A DNA stretch of 64,000 bases from assembly GCA_025963635.1 (NCBI GenBank), contig JAOQAK010000052.1, positions 124,001 to 188,000 of the forward strand. Direction: 5' to 3'. The notes under the pieces were generated by a model, which ran no database searches, was not told where the DNA came from, and saw only the letters and a program-made list of their open reading frames with translations. Each line of letters begins with the position of its first letter. The stretch's first letter is position 1. Positions 1-8,526 of the stretch are shown here, one piece after another. The position numbers were made by a program, and so were the translations under genes. Source of the stretch: Ferruginibacter sp. (GTDB taxonomy: Bacteria > Bacteroidota > Bacteroidia > Chitinophagales > Chitinophagaceae).

Positions 1-918
1 GAAAAAATTGTTTTGCCATTGCCAAATAATCCGCTGGTGCTTAATGTGCTAAAAGACAAAATAGCGCAGGTAATCGATTCATCGGGAATATCAAAAGACA
101 AATTTGTTGGCGTTGGTATTGGCATGCCGGGCTTTGTAAATGTAAAAAAGGGGATCAACTATTCATTTTTGCAACTACCCAATAATAAAAGTATCACTAA
201 AAATATTGGCGAAAAGATCGGCATACCGGTATTTATCGACAACGATTCCAGTTTAGTAGCCTTGGCTGAACTTCGTTTTGGTGCGGCCCGCAGCGAAATG
301 AATGCAATGGTGGTCAATATTGGATGGGGCATAGGATTGGGTTTGATTCTTAACGGGGAATTGTTTAGGGGACATGACGGTTTCGCCGGCGAGTTTAGTC
401 ATATTCCATTGTTTTTAAATGGAAAACTTTGTTCCTGTGGCAAAGTTGGTTGTCTTGAAACGGAAACTTCCCTTTTGTTAATTGTTGAAAAAGCCAGGGA
501 GGGAATTAAAGAAGGAAGGCTTACCAGGATGAGTTCACAATGCTTAAAAGATCTGGAACTTGCCTGTGACGCTATCATCAAATCTGTTCAGGAAGGCGAC
601 CAGTTTGCTATTGAACTTTTTTCAAAAGCCGGCTACAATATAGGAAAAGGTGTAGCGGTTTTAATTCACCTGCTCAATCCGAAGACGATCATTCTTAGTG
701 GCAGGGGATCATCAGCAGGCCAGATATGGCAGGCACCTATTCAGCAGGCATTGAACGAACATTGTATCCCAAGGCTCTACCAGAGCACTACCATAGAAAT
801 ATCAACATTGGGTATAAATGCCGAACTGATTGGCGCTGCTGCACTAGTAATGGAAAATTATGAACGAATTCCGGTGATTAAAAGTCACCCTGTTTCCTTA
901 GAGATGAACCTATCATAA
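1..918 (+). CDS. ROK-family protein (repressor or sugar kinase), 5' end cut by window
   Basis: The frame is open from base 1, so the TTG at 13 is not a convincing start and the N-terminus lies outside the window. About 305 residues are visible. They contain the ROK signature: a DND motif followed by an Ala/Leu-rich helix near residues 79-95, a GEFSH motif near 129, and a zinc-binding CxCGxxGC followed by LE (CSCGKVGCLE) near residues 144-153. ROK proteins are either cytoplasmic sugar kinases or NagC/Mlc/XylR-type repressors with an N-terminal winged helix. The visible part cannot decide, because any DNA-binding domain would be upstream. The position just before a SusC/SusD operon favours a sugar-responsive regulator. 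That role is inferred from context only. Confidence 0.85.
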   Translation, partial: EKIVLPLPNNPLVLNVLKDKIAQVIDSSGISKDKFVGVGIGMPGFVNVKKGINYSFLQLPNNKSITKNIGEKIGIPVFIDNDSSLVALAELRFGAARSEMNAMVVNIGWGIGLGLILNGELFRGHDGFAGEFSHIPLFLNGKLCSCGKVGCLETETSLLLIVEKAREGIKEGRLTRMSSQCLKDLELACDAIIKSVQEGDQFAIELFSKAGYNIGKGVAVLIHLLNPKTIILSGRGSSAGQIWQAPIQQALNEHCIPRLYQSTTIEISTLGINAELIGAAALVMENYERIPVIKSHPVSLEMNLS

Positions 919-1222
919 AACACATCGTTTTGCCTTTATCCAAATTTCTGTGATAAAAATCACATAATTCCCTAACCTATTATCAATGTTAACGGGTGGT
1001 TTGCCTGCGGACGCTCGTAACTATTTTTTACAGTTAAACTGAGAAAATGAACCAATTCAACCTGCTTATTATTTTGCCCACATCCGGCTATAAGCGTTCG
1101 GTCAGGCCCGAAAAACCTGCTATTTTTTCCGGCAACCTACCCTGTACCGCCTCGCCGTGATTTTCCATTTATTTAATCAAAAAAAGTATTTAATCTTCTT
1201 AATAATCAAACCAAAACAAGCT
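919..1222. other. Intergenic region upstream of susC
   Basis: This 304-base stretch holds no convincing gene. It contains a perfect CRP/FNR-type palindrome (949-964, listed separately) and an imperfect inverted repeat of TAACT/AGTTA type near 1020-1037. I found no full match to the TTTG/TAnnTTTG promoter. It presumably carries the control region of the SusC/SusD operon. Confidence 0.5.
949..964. promoter_or_regulatory. CRP/FNR-type operator, TGTGA-N6-TCACA
   Basis: The sequence TGTGATAAAAATCACA is a perfect palindrome that matches the half-sites of the CRP/FNR consensus (TGTGA-N6-TCACA). It sits 31 bases after the ROK gene and about 260 bases before the susC start. CRP/FNR-family regulators occur in Bacteroidota, but which one would bind here is unknown. 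The match to the consensus is seen directly; the function is inferred. Confidence 0.5.
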
Positions 1223-4200
1223 ATGAAAAGAGCAAATATCTATTTACTGTCGCTGATGCTTTTATGCATGTGCTTCGGTTCTGCCATAGGGCAGCAAAAA
1301 AGAACTATCACTGGTATCGTCCGGGATAGTTCAGGAAACACAATCCCCGGTGTTTCTATCAATATTAAAGGCACCAAAACTGCCGCTGCTGCAGATGCGC
1401 AGGGAAATTTTAAAATTCTTGTTCCGGGGTCAGGAGCCGTACTGGTTTTTACAAGTGTCGGTTTTCAACCAAAAGAAGTCAGGGTTGGCGATGAGAGCTT
1501 TGTACCCGTGTCGTTACAAAATGCTGCCGGCCAGTTGAATGAGGTGGTTGTTACCGGTTTTGGTGCAAGAACCAATACAAGGAAACTGGCTTATGCCGTC
1601 CAGGAAATTAAAGGAGAAGAAATAACCAAAACGAACAATGCTAACATCGTTAACAGCCTGCAGGGTAAGGTTGCGGGTGTGATGGTTAACCAGGGAGTAG
1701 GAGGGCCACAATCCAGTTCCCGTATACGTATCCGGGGTAATACTTCCATTTCCAGTAGCAATACCCAGCCGCTTTTTGTCGTAGACGGGGTGTTGATAAG
1801 ACCGGGTGTAACCGGCGCGGATTCATGGGGCGCAAACCAGGATTTTGGTAACATTGTTAAGGACCTTAACCCTGATGACTATGCAAGCTTTACGGTGTTG
1901 AAAGGCTCTGCCGCCAGCGCTTTATATGGTTCAGACGGGCAGAACGGTGTGATACTGATCACTACTAAAAAAGGAACGGCCAGAAAAGGATTAGGCGTTT
2001 CATTCAGTCATGCAGAAACCTTTGACATTGCTTATAAGTTGTATGATCTGCAAAATAAATACGGGTCAGGTATTGATCCCACTTTTCAAAAGGTTGGTGG
2101 CGTTGATGTAATAGATCCAAACTGGGGACAATACTTTTCTTTCGGGCCAAAATTCAATGGCCAAATGGTTAAAGACCTGGATGGTCATATGATGGTTTAC
2201 CAGGCCAATGATCCCCTGTCTTTCTTTCAAACCGGGCGTTATATCAATACCAATGTTGCGATGGAAGGAGGAAATGACCGATCCACTTTCAGGTTCTCTT
2301 ATTCTAATTTATCCAACAATAGTGTAATGCCAAATAATAAGCTTGGCCGCAACAGCTTCAATTTGCGGGCAACTCAAAAACTAGGCTCCATATTCAATAT
2401 GGATGTGAGCATTAACTATACAATGTCTACCTCTAAGAATCCTTTGTCAAACGGAGGCAATACCAACCCATTGTTTGCCTTTACATATAATGGAACAAGA
2501 AGCACAGATTTGAATTACTGGGCAAACAATTACATCGATACTGCCCTGGGTGGAAGAAAGTCTGGTGCTGCAAAAAATCCTTATGGCCTTGCTTCGGCCA
2601 TGTGGAACATCTACCAGCAAAATACTGTTCAAAAGGAGAGCAACCTTCGTGCAAACGTAGACCTCACTGCAACCATCACATCCTGGTTGAATGCATTGGT
2701 AAGAACCAATGTGAATACATTGAATATAGACTTTGAAAACAGTCATCGTGGTGAAGGCGCTGGCTTCAGCGGCAGTTCTGCTTCATACCGGATCAATACA
2801 TCTGCTACCAACGATATCAGGGTGCAGGGTTTATTAAATGCTAATAAGGATTTTGGAAGAGATTTTTCGCTCACTGCCAGTGTGGGTGGAGAAACCAATC
2901 GTTCACTCGGTGGTAAATACACGGATATTAGTACCAGCGGTGGTTTTAGAGTTCCTGATCAATACCTGATTTCCAATTCAGTCAACACTCCTGATGCAAA
3001 AGCGTATTCAAATCCAAAGAAAAGGACCGATGCAGTGTATGTATTCGGCGATCTGAGTTGGAAGAATGCCCTGACGCTCTCCTTCAGTGCAAGAAATGAT
3101 TGGAATTCAACACTTACCTACCAGGGCGGAAACGGTGGCTATTCTTATTTCTATCCTTCCGTAGGGTTGGCATATGTATTTACTGATATGGAGTCTTTCA
3201 AATCTAAAACCATTTCTTTCGGAAAAATACGGGCAAGTTATGGTTATACCGGTTATGGTACCGATCCATATGTTACAAACAGAACAGGCCGGTACGGATT
3301 GAGCAGCAATTATGTAGGCTTGAATGGAACAATTCCGGTGTATACTTTCAATGATGCCACACTTCCTAACCTGGCACTGAAAAATCAGTTGACCAAGGAA
3401 ATGGAGTTTGGCACTGAACTGAAATTTTTCAATAACAGGTTGGGTATAGACGCCGCATACTATAAGAAAAATACCTATAACCAAATATTTTCTTTACCGG
3501 CAGCTGCAGAAAGCGGTGTAGGCAGCCGTATCATTAATGCGGGTAATATTCAAAATCAGGGTATCGAAATAGTTTTGACCGGTACACCCATCAGGAGCAA
3601 AAACTTCCAGTGGAATACCACGGTAAACTTTACGCGTAATCGCAATAAGATCATCGAACTGGCTCCCGGTGTAAACAGTTATGAATTGGAATTGGGTTTC
3701 GGTGCTGATGTGAAAGCAGTTGCGATCCCCGGCAGCGACTATGGTATTTTACAAACCAGCTATGGATATGCATCTTATCAAAAAAAGGATGCTTCAGGTC
3801 AGCCCATAGCCAGTCCTAATAATGGTAAAAAGGTAATTGGAGATCCTGCTTATGCTGATTTTGGAATGACGTTTTTAAGAAGTGGTACCTATGATGGGTC
3901 TACGAAGGATTTAGGCAGCATCATGGAAAAATACCTGCTCAGCAACCTGAACAATTTCTCTTACAAAAATTTCGTTTTCGGATTCCAGGTAGATGCCAAA
4001 GTAGGCGGTTTGATGGGTTCAGGAACACACCAATATGGTTCTGCGAATGGCAGTTTGGCAAATTCATTGTTTGGTCGTGATGCCGAGAGTGGTGGCATCG
4101 CATATACGGATGCCAATGGGGTTGCGAGGAATGATGGAATTATACCTGATGGTGTTTTCATCGATGGATACAAATCTCCTTTGAACGGTGCCGATATCGG

Positions 4201-4564
4201 AGGAATGACTTTCAAGGAAGCGTTTGATAAAGGCCTGGTGAAACCTAAACCAGCATACCAGTACTATGACGATTTATCCAACTGGGGCGGTGGTATAAGA
4301 GAATATTCCATCTTTGAAAATACCTGGGTTTCTCTCCGCGAAATTTCTGCAGGATACAATTTCCCTGTATCTGTTACCAAAAAAATGCGCATGAATTCTT
4401 TGAGGCTTTCTGCGGTAGCAAGAAATGTTGTTTACTTGTATAAAACAGCGCCGGATGGCATTAACCCGGAAGGCATCTACACCAATCGGGCTGCTGGTTT
4501 TATGGAGTATGGAGGTTACCCCTATGTTAGAAGTCTTGGGTTTACTTTAAACGCTTCTTTCTAA
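1223..4564 (+). CDS. SusC/RagA-family TonB-linked outer membrane protein
   Basis: This 1113-residue protein is an outer-membrane TonB-dependent transporter of the SusC type, which imports oligosaccharides with a SusD lipoprotein lid. A signal peptide (about residues 1-24, ending near IGQQ) is followed by a CarboxypepD_reg-like domain (about 26-110), a plug domain (about 118-255) with the family motifs RIRGN, VVDGV and LKGSAASALYG, and a long beta-barrel ending in an aromatic residue (NASF). A GTG at 1157 would add 22 residues ahead of the signal peptide. The ATG at 1223 is preferred because it places the signal peptide at the N-terminus. SusD follows after 38 bases. Substrate specificity cannot be read from sequence; the downstream fucosidases and mannosidases suggest a glycan. 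Confidence 0.95.
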   Translation: MKRANIYLLSLMLLCMCFGSAIGQQKRTITGIVRDSSGNTIPGVSINIKGTKTAAAADAQGNFKILVPGSGAVLVFTSVGFQPKEVRVGDESFVPVSLQNAAGQLNEVVVTGFGARTNTRKLAYAVQEIKGEEITKTNNANIVNSLQGKVAGVMVNQGVGGPQSSSRIRIRGNTSISSSNTQPLFVVDGVLIRPGVTGADSWGANQDFGNIVKDLNPDDYASFTVLKGSAASALYGSDGQNGVILITTKKGTARKGLGVSFSHAETFDIAYKLYDLQNKYGSGIDPTFQKVGGVDVIDPNWGQYFSFGPKFNGQMVKDLDGHMMVYQANDPLSFFQTGRYINTNVAMEGGNDRSTFRFSYSNLSNNSVMPNNKLGRNSFNLRATQKLGSIFNMDVSINYTMSTSKNPLSNGGNTNPLFAFTYNGTRSTDLNYWANNYIDTALGGRKSGAAKNPYGLASAMWNIYQQNTVQKESNLRANVDLTATITSWLNALVRTNVNTLNIDFENSHRGEGAGFSGSSASYRINTSATNDIRVQGLLNANKDFGRDFSLTASVGGETNRSLGGKYTDISTSGGFRVPDQYLISNSVNTPDAKAYSNPKKRTDAVYVFGDLSWKNALTLSFSARNDWNSTLTYQGGNGGYSYFYPSVGLAYVFTDMESFKSKTISFGKIRASYGYTGYGTDPYVTNRTGRYGLSSNYVGLNGTIPVYTFNDATLPNLALKNQLTKEMEFGTELKFFNNRLGIDAAYYKKNTYNQIFSLPAAAESGVGSRIINAGNIQNQGIEIVLTGTPIRSKNFQWNTTVNFTRNRNKIIELAPGVNSYELELGFGADVKAVAIPGSDYGILQTSYGYASYQKKDASGQPIASPNNGKKVIGDPAYADFGMTFLRSGTYDGSTKDLGSIMEKYLLSNLNNFSYKNFVFGFQVDAKVGGLMGSGTHQYGSANGSLANSLFGRDAESGGIAYTDANGVARNDGIIPDGVFIDGYKSPLNGADIGGMTFKEAFDKGLVKPKPAYQYYDDLSNWGGGIREYSIFENTWVSLREISAGYNFPVSVTKKMRMNSLRLSAVARNVVYLYKTAPDGINPEGIYTNRAAGFMEYGGYPYVRSLGFTLNASF

Positions 4565-4602
4565 TTATCAAAATTTGAAGTTTTAACTCAAAATTAAAAT
4601 CA

Positions 4603-6201
4603 ATGAAAAAATTAATTCAAATAACAATAGTGAGTGGGATAATGATTTCTACATTATTCTCTTCATGCAAAAAGTCGGATTTTGTTGAAGACAATATCGA
4701 TCCCAATACACTTTATTCAGTAAATCCTGAAGATCAGTTCCTGGCTGCGACCGTGGGCCTGGAAGATGATTTTGAGGCCTACTATGACAATTACCGGCGC
4801 ATCATGTGGTGGATGCAAATGAGTACGGATACCCGTGGAAACAGAAAAAACTTCACGCGTGATGTAAGTAATTTTAATACGCGTTATGGCAAAATATTTT
4901 ACGGCCGTGTAGGCCCCCGCCTTGCAGACATTCCGCAATTAATCAACAAGATGCCTGCGGATCAGCAAGCTGCCTATGTTTACGAGAAAAATATCGCACA
5001 AATATTTCTTTCTTATTATGCATTTTATGTTTCTGATATTAATGGAAGTATTCCATATACAGAAGCCTTCCAGGCAAGATATGGAGGAACGCTTTCACCA
5101 AAGTATGATACGCAAAGCGACCTTTTTGCCCTCCTTGACAAGCAGTTGAAAGAAGCAGTCGCTGCGTTAAAATCCACTCCTTCAGTTGCACAAAAGTCAT
5201 ATGGGAAAAACGATCAGTTTTTTAATGGTGATCCAACAAAGTGGATTAAGGTGGGCAATGCTGTGCGTCTGAAAATTGCGATGCGGATGACCAAGGTTGA
5301 TGCCAACCGGGTAAAAACGATCGTAACCGATGTGTTATCCAATCCCGCAGATCAAATGTCTTCCATTGGCGACAGTTGGGTTTTTGTTGCCAACAGTAGC
5401 AGTTTCGGTTCAGGTGGAAACTGGTCACCGGTTGGGTTTAAAGCTCCCAAACCTACGCTGGATTTTATGGTGGCAAAAGCAGATCCAAGACTCCGCTTAT
5501 TCTATAACACCAATTTGCAGGGTAATTATGTAGGTAGCTATACCAGTCCGGATAGTTCATTTAAATACGCTGCTTTGTATGCACGAGGTGATACCATTAT
5601 TTCAAACCTTCAATACAGGATGTTTGATGCTACAGCGCCGGATAAGGCAGGCAATGCGGGTACCGGAAAGAACTATTACCCGCTGATCACTTATGCAGAA
5701 GTATGTTTTATGAGAGCCGAATTGGCAGCCCGGGGAATCACCACCGAAAATGCAGCCAACTGGTATACCGCAGGGGTAACTGCTTCGATTAAATTTTATG
5801 ATCTGCATGCAAAGGAAGCGGCTATTGAGGGGTACACACCGGTTACCGACGCTGAGATCAATGCTTACCTTGCGATGCCTGATATCGCTTACAATCCTGC
5901 CAAGGGGTTAGATCAGATTGCCAGCCAGGCCTATATCGATTTCTATAAAAATCCCAATGAGGCATGGGCATTGTACAAGCGGACCGGCATGCCGAATCCA
6001 AGTACTGTGCTACCATTGCCGGTATTGACTTCAGATGGTGCTGTTAATGCAATTCCCCGCAGGGCGCCGCTTGGTTTGTTAGATGTTACCAGCCCTAATA
6101 GTGATAACAGGAAAATTGCTTACGACCTCATGGCTAAAGATCCCGGTTTTGGACAGGATCCGAACGATGCATTTGGCAGAATTTGGTGGGATAAACCTTA
6201 A
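4603..6201 (+). CDS. SusD/RagB-family lipoprotein (SusD-like_2 type)
   Basis: This 532-residue protein is the surface lipoprotein partner of the preceding SusC. It starts with a lipoprotein signal peptide whose lipobox ends in SSC, with Cys22 as the predicted lipidated residue. The body resembles the SusD-like_2 (Pfam PF12771) branch: an early GLEDDFEAYYDN segment, a W-rich helix, TPR-like helices with an IPYTEAF motif, and a W-K-VGNAVRLKIAMRM segment around residues 210-225. SusD proteins bind glycan at the cell surface and cap the SusC barrel. A strong terminator follows directly, so susC-susD is probably its own transcription unit, separate from the enzymes further on. Confidence 0.93.
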   Translation: MKKLIQITIVSGIMISTLFSSCKKSDFVEDNIDPNTLYSVNPEDQFLAATVGLEDDFEAYYDNYRRIMWWMQMSTDTRGNRKNFTRDVSNFNTRYGKIFYGRVGPRLADIPQLINKMPADQQAAYVYEKNIAQIFLSYYAFYVSDINGSIPYTEAFQARYGGTLSPKYDTQSDLFALLDKQLKEAVAALKSTPSVAQKSYGKNDQFFNGDPTKWIKVGNAVRLKIAMRMTKVDANRVKTIVTDVLSNPADQMSSIGDSWVFVANSSSFGSGGNWSPVGFKAPKPTLDFMVAKADPRLRLFYNTNLQGNYVGSYTSPDSSFKYAALYARGDTIISNLQYRMFDATAPDKAGNAGTGKNYYPLITYAEVCFMRAELAARGITTENAANWYTAGVTASIKFYDLHAKEAAIEGYTPVTDAEINAYLAMPDIAYNPAKGLDQIASQAYIDFYKNPNEAWALYKRTGMPNPSTVLPLPVLTSDGAVNAIPRRAPLGLLDVTSPNSDNRKIAYDLMAKDPGFGQDPNDAFGRIWWDKP

Positions 6202-6215
6202 TCCCAAAATTTTCA

Positions 6216-6249
6216 AAATAACCTCCTGCAGTTTTGCGGGAGGTTATTT
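6216..6249 (+). terminator. Rho-independent terminator of susCD
   Basis: An 11-bp perfect stem (AAATAACCTCC at 6216-6226 with GGAGGTTATTT at 6239-6249) continues inward through a T-G wobble and GCA/TGC around a GTTT loop. It begins 15 bases after the susD stop and is followed by an A/T-rich tract. Confidence 0.85.
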
Positions 6250-6363
6250 ATATAATTTATTCCTTTAGTTTTATGGTAAGTTTTTGTGATGAAGCAGCTA
6301 TTTATTTTCGCAGGTAATTTTTCATTCATGATAATCGTAATCCCGTTGTTATAAATTTCACCC

Positions 6364-6957
6364 ATGTGGATTAAGGCACTTACCATACTCTATTTTACTT
6401 TAGCAGGTTATGATATGCTGGGGCAGGTTCATGAAGGTGCCTCGCATCAATTTCGTGCAATAGCATCTTTTGAATTATTGGATATAAATCAACAAAAAAA
6501 TACCAGGATCAACCCGGATGAGAAGCCGCTTTCTCTATTTCTTTTCTTATCCCCGGAATGTCCGCTCTGCCAGAATTATACTTTAACGATCAACGGCCTT
6601 CAGCAGAAATTCAATCAGCTAAATGTGTACGGTATTATACCAGGTAATGCATACACCGTTGAGGATGCAGTGAATTTTCAAAATAAATACCACACTCGTT
6701 TTAAAATATTAATTGATTCAAAATTAAAATTTACACATTACCTAAAAGCTACCATAACACCACAGGCAATATTACTGGATAGCAAAGGCAATTTGCTGTA
6801 TACAGGTGCCATTGATGATTGGGTACAGGGGTTGGGTAAAAAAAGAACGCGGGCAACGCGAAATTATGTTCAGGATGCAATAGAACAAACACTCCAACAA
6901 ACGCCAGTGAAAGTTCAGAAAATGAAAGCGTTTGGCTGTAAGATCAACGACTATTAA
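6364..6957 (+). CDS. Secreted redoxin/AhpC-TSA thioredoxin-fold protein
   Basis: This 197-residue protein has a hydrophobic N-terminal segment (about 1-20, probable signal peptide) and a thioredoxin fold with a CxxC site, Cys66-Pro-Leu-Cys69, in the context FLSPECPLCQNY. A cis-Pro segment (TITPQAIL) follows near residue 135, then a GAIDDW segment and a C-terminal FGCKI motif. That tail occurs in redoxin domains found beside or fused to cytochrome c/copper monooxygenase-like domains, as I recall the family. Its stop codon is one base before the start of the next gene, which encodes exactly such a protein, so the two are almost certainly co-translated. Likely role: periplasmic thiol redox partner of the next protein. 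The substrate is unknown. Confidence 0.8.
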   Translation: MWIKALTILYFTLAGYDMLGQVHEGASHQFRAIASFELLDINQQKNTRINPDEKPLSLFLFLSPECPLCQNYTLTINGLQQKFNQLNVYGIIPGNAYTVEDAVNFQNKYHTRFKILIDSKLKFTHYLKATITPQAILLDSKGNLLYTGAIDDWVQGLGKKRTRATRNYVQDAIEQTLQQTPVKVQKMKAFGCKINDY

Positions 6958-6958
6958 A

Positions 6959-8272
6959 ATGAAGAACCCGCTATACCTGTTATTGCTTGTTTTCAATGGG
7001 GGAGTGCTCGGTGCACAGGAAATAACTTACAATAAAGATATTTCGCCTATCGTTCAAACCAAATGTGCACCTTGCCACCATCCCGGTGGCGGCGCTCCTT
7101 TTTCATTGTTAACTTATAATGACTTAACAAAAAGAGCTTCTTTTATAAAGGAAGTTGTGCAAAGCCGCTACATGCCTCCATGGAGAGCCGATAACAATTA
7201 TGCGCATTTTGCAAATGACAGGTCGCTGTTACAAAAAGAAATTAATCAGATCGTGCAGTGGATCGACAACAAAACACCGGAAGGGAAAAAGGTAAAGCAA
7301 GTTAATCCCACCCCCGAATTTATCTCAGCCACCAGGTACGGCAGGAAACCTGATATGGTATTAAAAATGGCTGACAGCTTTTTGGTGAAAGGCGATAACA
7401 CGGAACGGTTTGCCATTTTTAAACTCCCCTTTGAGTTAAAAGACCCGGAAAATATTGAAGCTGTTGAATTTTACAGCAATAACAAAAAGCTTATTCATCA
7501 TGCCAATTACGGGGTGCATGCTGTTGAAGATGCTTCCATCGATATTTATAAAACAGATGCGATGGTAGATCTTTCTGAAAGTGACAGGTCCAAGGTTGAT
7601 CAATACAAGCCCTATAAAAAAACCATCACGTATTATGGTGGATGGATTCCCGGAACTACTTATGAATACTACCCAAAAGAATTTGGGTGGGTAATGCCAA
7701 AACGTGGAGTGATTTTACTAACAATACATTTTGGCCCAACTGCTGTGAACGAAGAGAGCATATCAGGTATAAACCTGTTTTTCAAAAACATTCCCGTAAC
7801 AAGGCCTGTTAAGGTGATCAGTTTTGGTTCCGGAGGTATTGGTGAAAACCAGATTTCACCTATTTTTTTCATCAAGGGGAATGAGAAAAAGACTTTTACC
7901 CTGGATGTGACTAACCCGGCTGCAGATTTATCTATCATGTATGTGTGGCCGCATATGCACTATATTGGAAAAGAGTTCAAAGCCTTTATTATTACCCCGG
8001 CAGGAGATACTACCAGGCTGGTTCATATTCCGGAATGGGACTTTCGCTGGCAGGAGATTTATCGTTTTCCAAGGTTAGTAAAAGTGCCAAAAGGTTCGGT
8101 GATGCACATCGAAGGAACGTATGATAATACCGCAGAAAACCCGGCTAACCCCAATAATCCTCCAAGAACTATTTTCTCCGCCGGAACCATGCGATCAACA
8201 GATGAAATGATGACCTTGCTAATGATATATTTACCTTACCAGGAAGGGGATGAGAGGATCAGTATTGAGTAG
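6959..8272 (+). CDS. Cytochrome c / copper type II monooxygenase-like secreted protein
   Basis: This 437-residue protein begins with a signal peptide (LLLLVFNGGVLGAQ). A c-type haem motif follows (CAPCHH, Cys36 to His40) with the downstream RYMPPWRAD segment typical of this cytochrome family. The C-terminal two thirds resemble the copper type II ascorbate-dependent monooxygenase fold, with His-rich motifs such as LIHHANYGVHA and WPHMHYIGKEF that could supply copper ligands. The ATG at 6959 is preferred over a TTG at 6932 because it puts the signal peptide first. The stop codon TAG lies inside a 7-base tandem repeat, so the last two or three codons are repeat-derived. Oxidation of a C-H bond in the periplasm is a family-based guess. 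Confidence 0.8.
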   Translation: MKNPLYLLLLVFNGGVLGAQEITYNKDISPIVQTKCAPCHHPGGGAPFSLLTYNDLTKRASFIKEVVQSRYMPPWRADNNYAHFANDRSLLQKEINQIVQWIDNKTPEGKKVKQVNPTPEFISATRYGRKPDMVLKMADSFLVKGDNTERFAIFKLPFELKDPENIEAVEFYSNNKKLIHHANYGVHAVEDASIDIYKTDAMVDLSESDRSKVDQYKPYKKTITYYGGWIPGTTYEYYPKEFGWVMPKRGVILLTIHFGPTAVNEESISGINLFFKNIPVTRPVKVISFGSGGIGENQISPIFFIKGNEKKTFTLDVTNPAADLSIMYVWPHMHYIGKEFKAFIITPAGDTTRLVHIPEWDFRWQEIYRFPRLVKVPKGSVMHIEGTYDNTAENPANPNNPPRTIFSAGTMRSTDEMMTLLMIYLPYQEGDERISIE

Positions 8273-8330
8273 TGAGTAGTGAGTATTAAGTAGTGAGTAG
8301 TGAGTATTAAGTACTAAGTATTGAGTATTT
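8261..8330. repeat. Tandem 7-bp repeat, ten units of AGTNNTN type
   Basis: Ten consecutive 7-base units, each beginning AGT (for example AGTATTG, AGTAGTG, AGTATTA), run without interruption. The first units overlap the end of the preceding gene and supply its TAG stop. The last units form a perfect 9-bp hairpin (GTATTGAGT with ACTCAATAC, 8318-8342) that leads into the dispersed element next to it. Confidence 0.9.
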
Positions 8331-8335
8331 AGAAC

Positions 8336-8468
8336 TCAATACCGTTTACTTAGGAATTTTTTTGATCGCCAACATTTGTTTTTCAATTAAACATCCTTGT
8401 GTCACTCACTTTTACATTTTCAGCAATAAGGAGCAAAGAGCAGCTGATCCTTAAATAAACGACATTGA
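8336..8468 (-). repeat. Dispersed 133-bp element, copy A
   Basis: Read on the minus strand, this 133-bp segment aligns end to end with 45123-45256 at about 84% identity by hand. It has an invariant core around GAGTGACACAAGGATG. Its ends (8336-8358 and 8446-8468) are imperfect inverted repeats. On the minus strand nearly all mismatches in that stem are G-T pairs, which would be G-U wobbles in RNA. It is flanked on both sides by 7-base-period repeats. Confidence 0.85.
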
Positions 8469-8502
8469 TTCACCATTGACCATTCACCATTGACGATTCA
8501 CG
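8468..8502. repeat. Tandem 7-bp repeat, five units of ATTSACS type
   Basis: Five consecutive heptamers alternate ATTCACC and ATTGACC, ending ATTGACG and ATTCACG. They abut the end of dispersed element copy A and lie 24 bases before the next gene. Confidence 0.85.
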
Positions 8503-8526
8503 CAATATAATTTTACACAAAGCAAA

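Noticed and set aside
8261..8330. Tandem repeat considered as a CRISPR array
   Set aside because: Units are 7 bases with no spacers, and no cas genes are present in the window.
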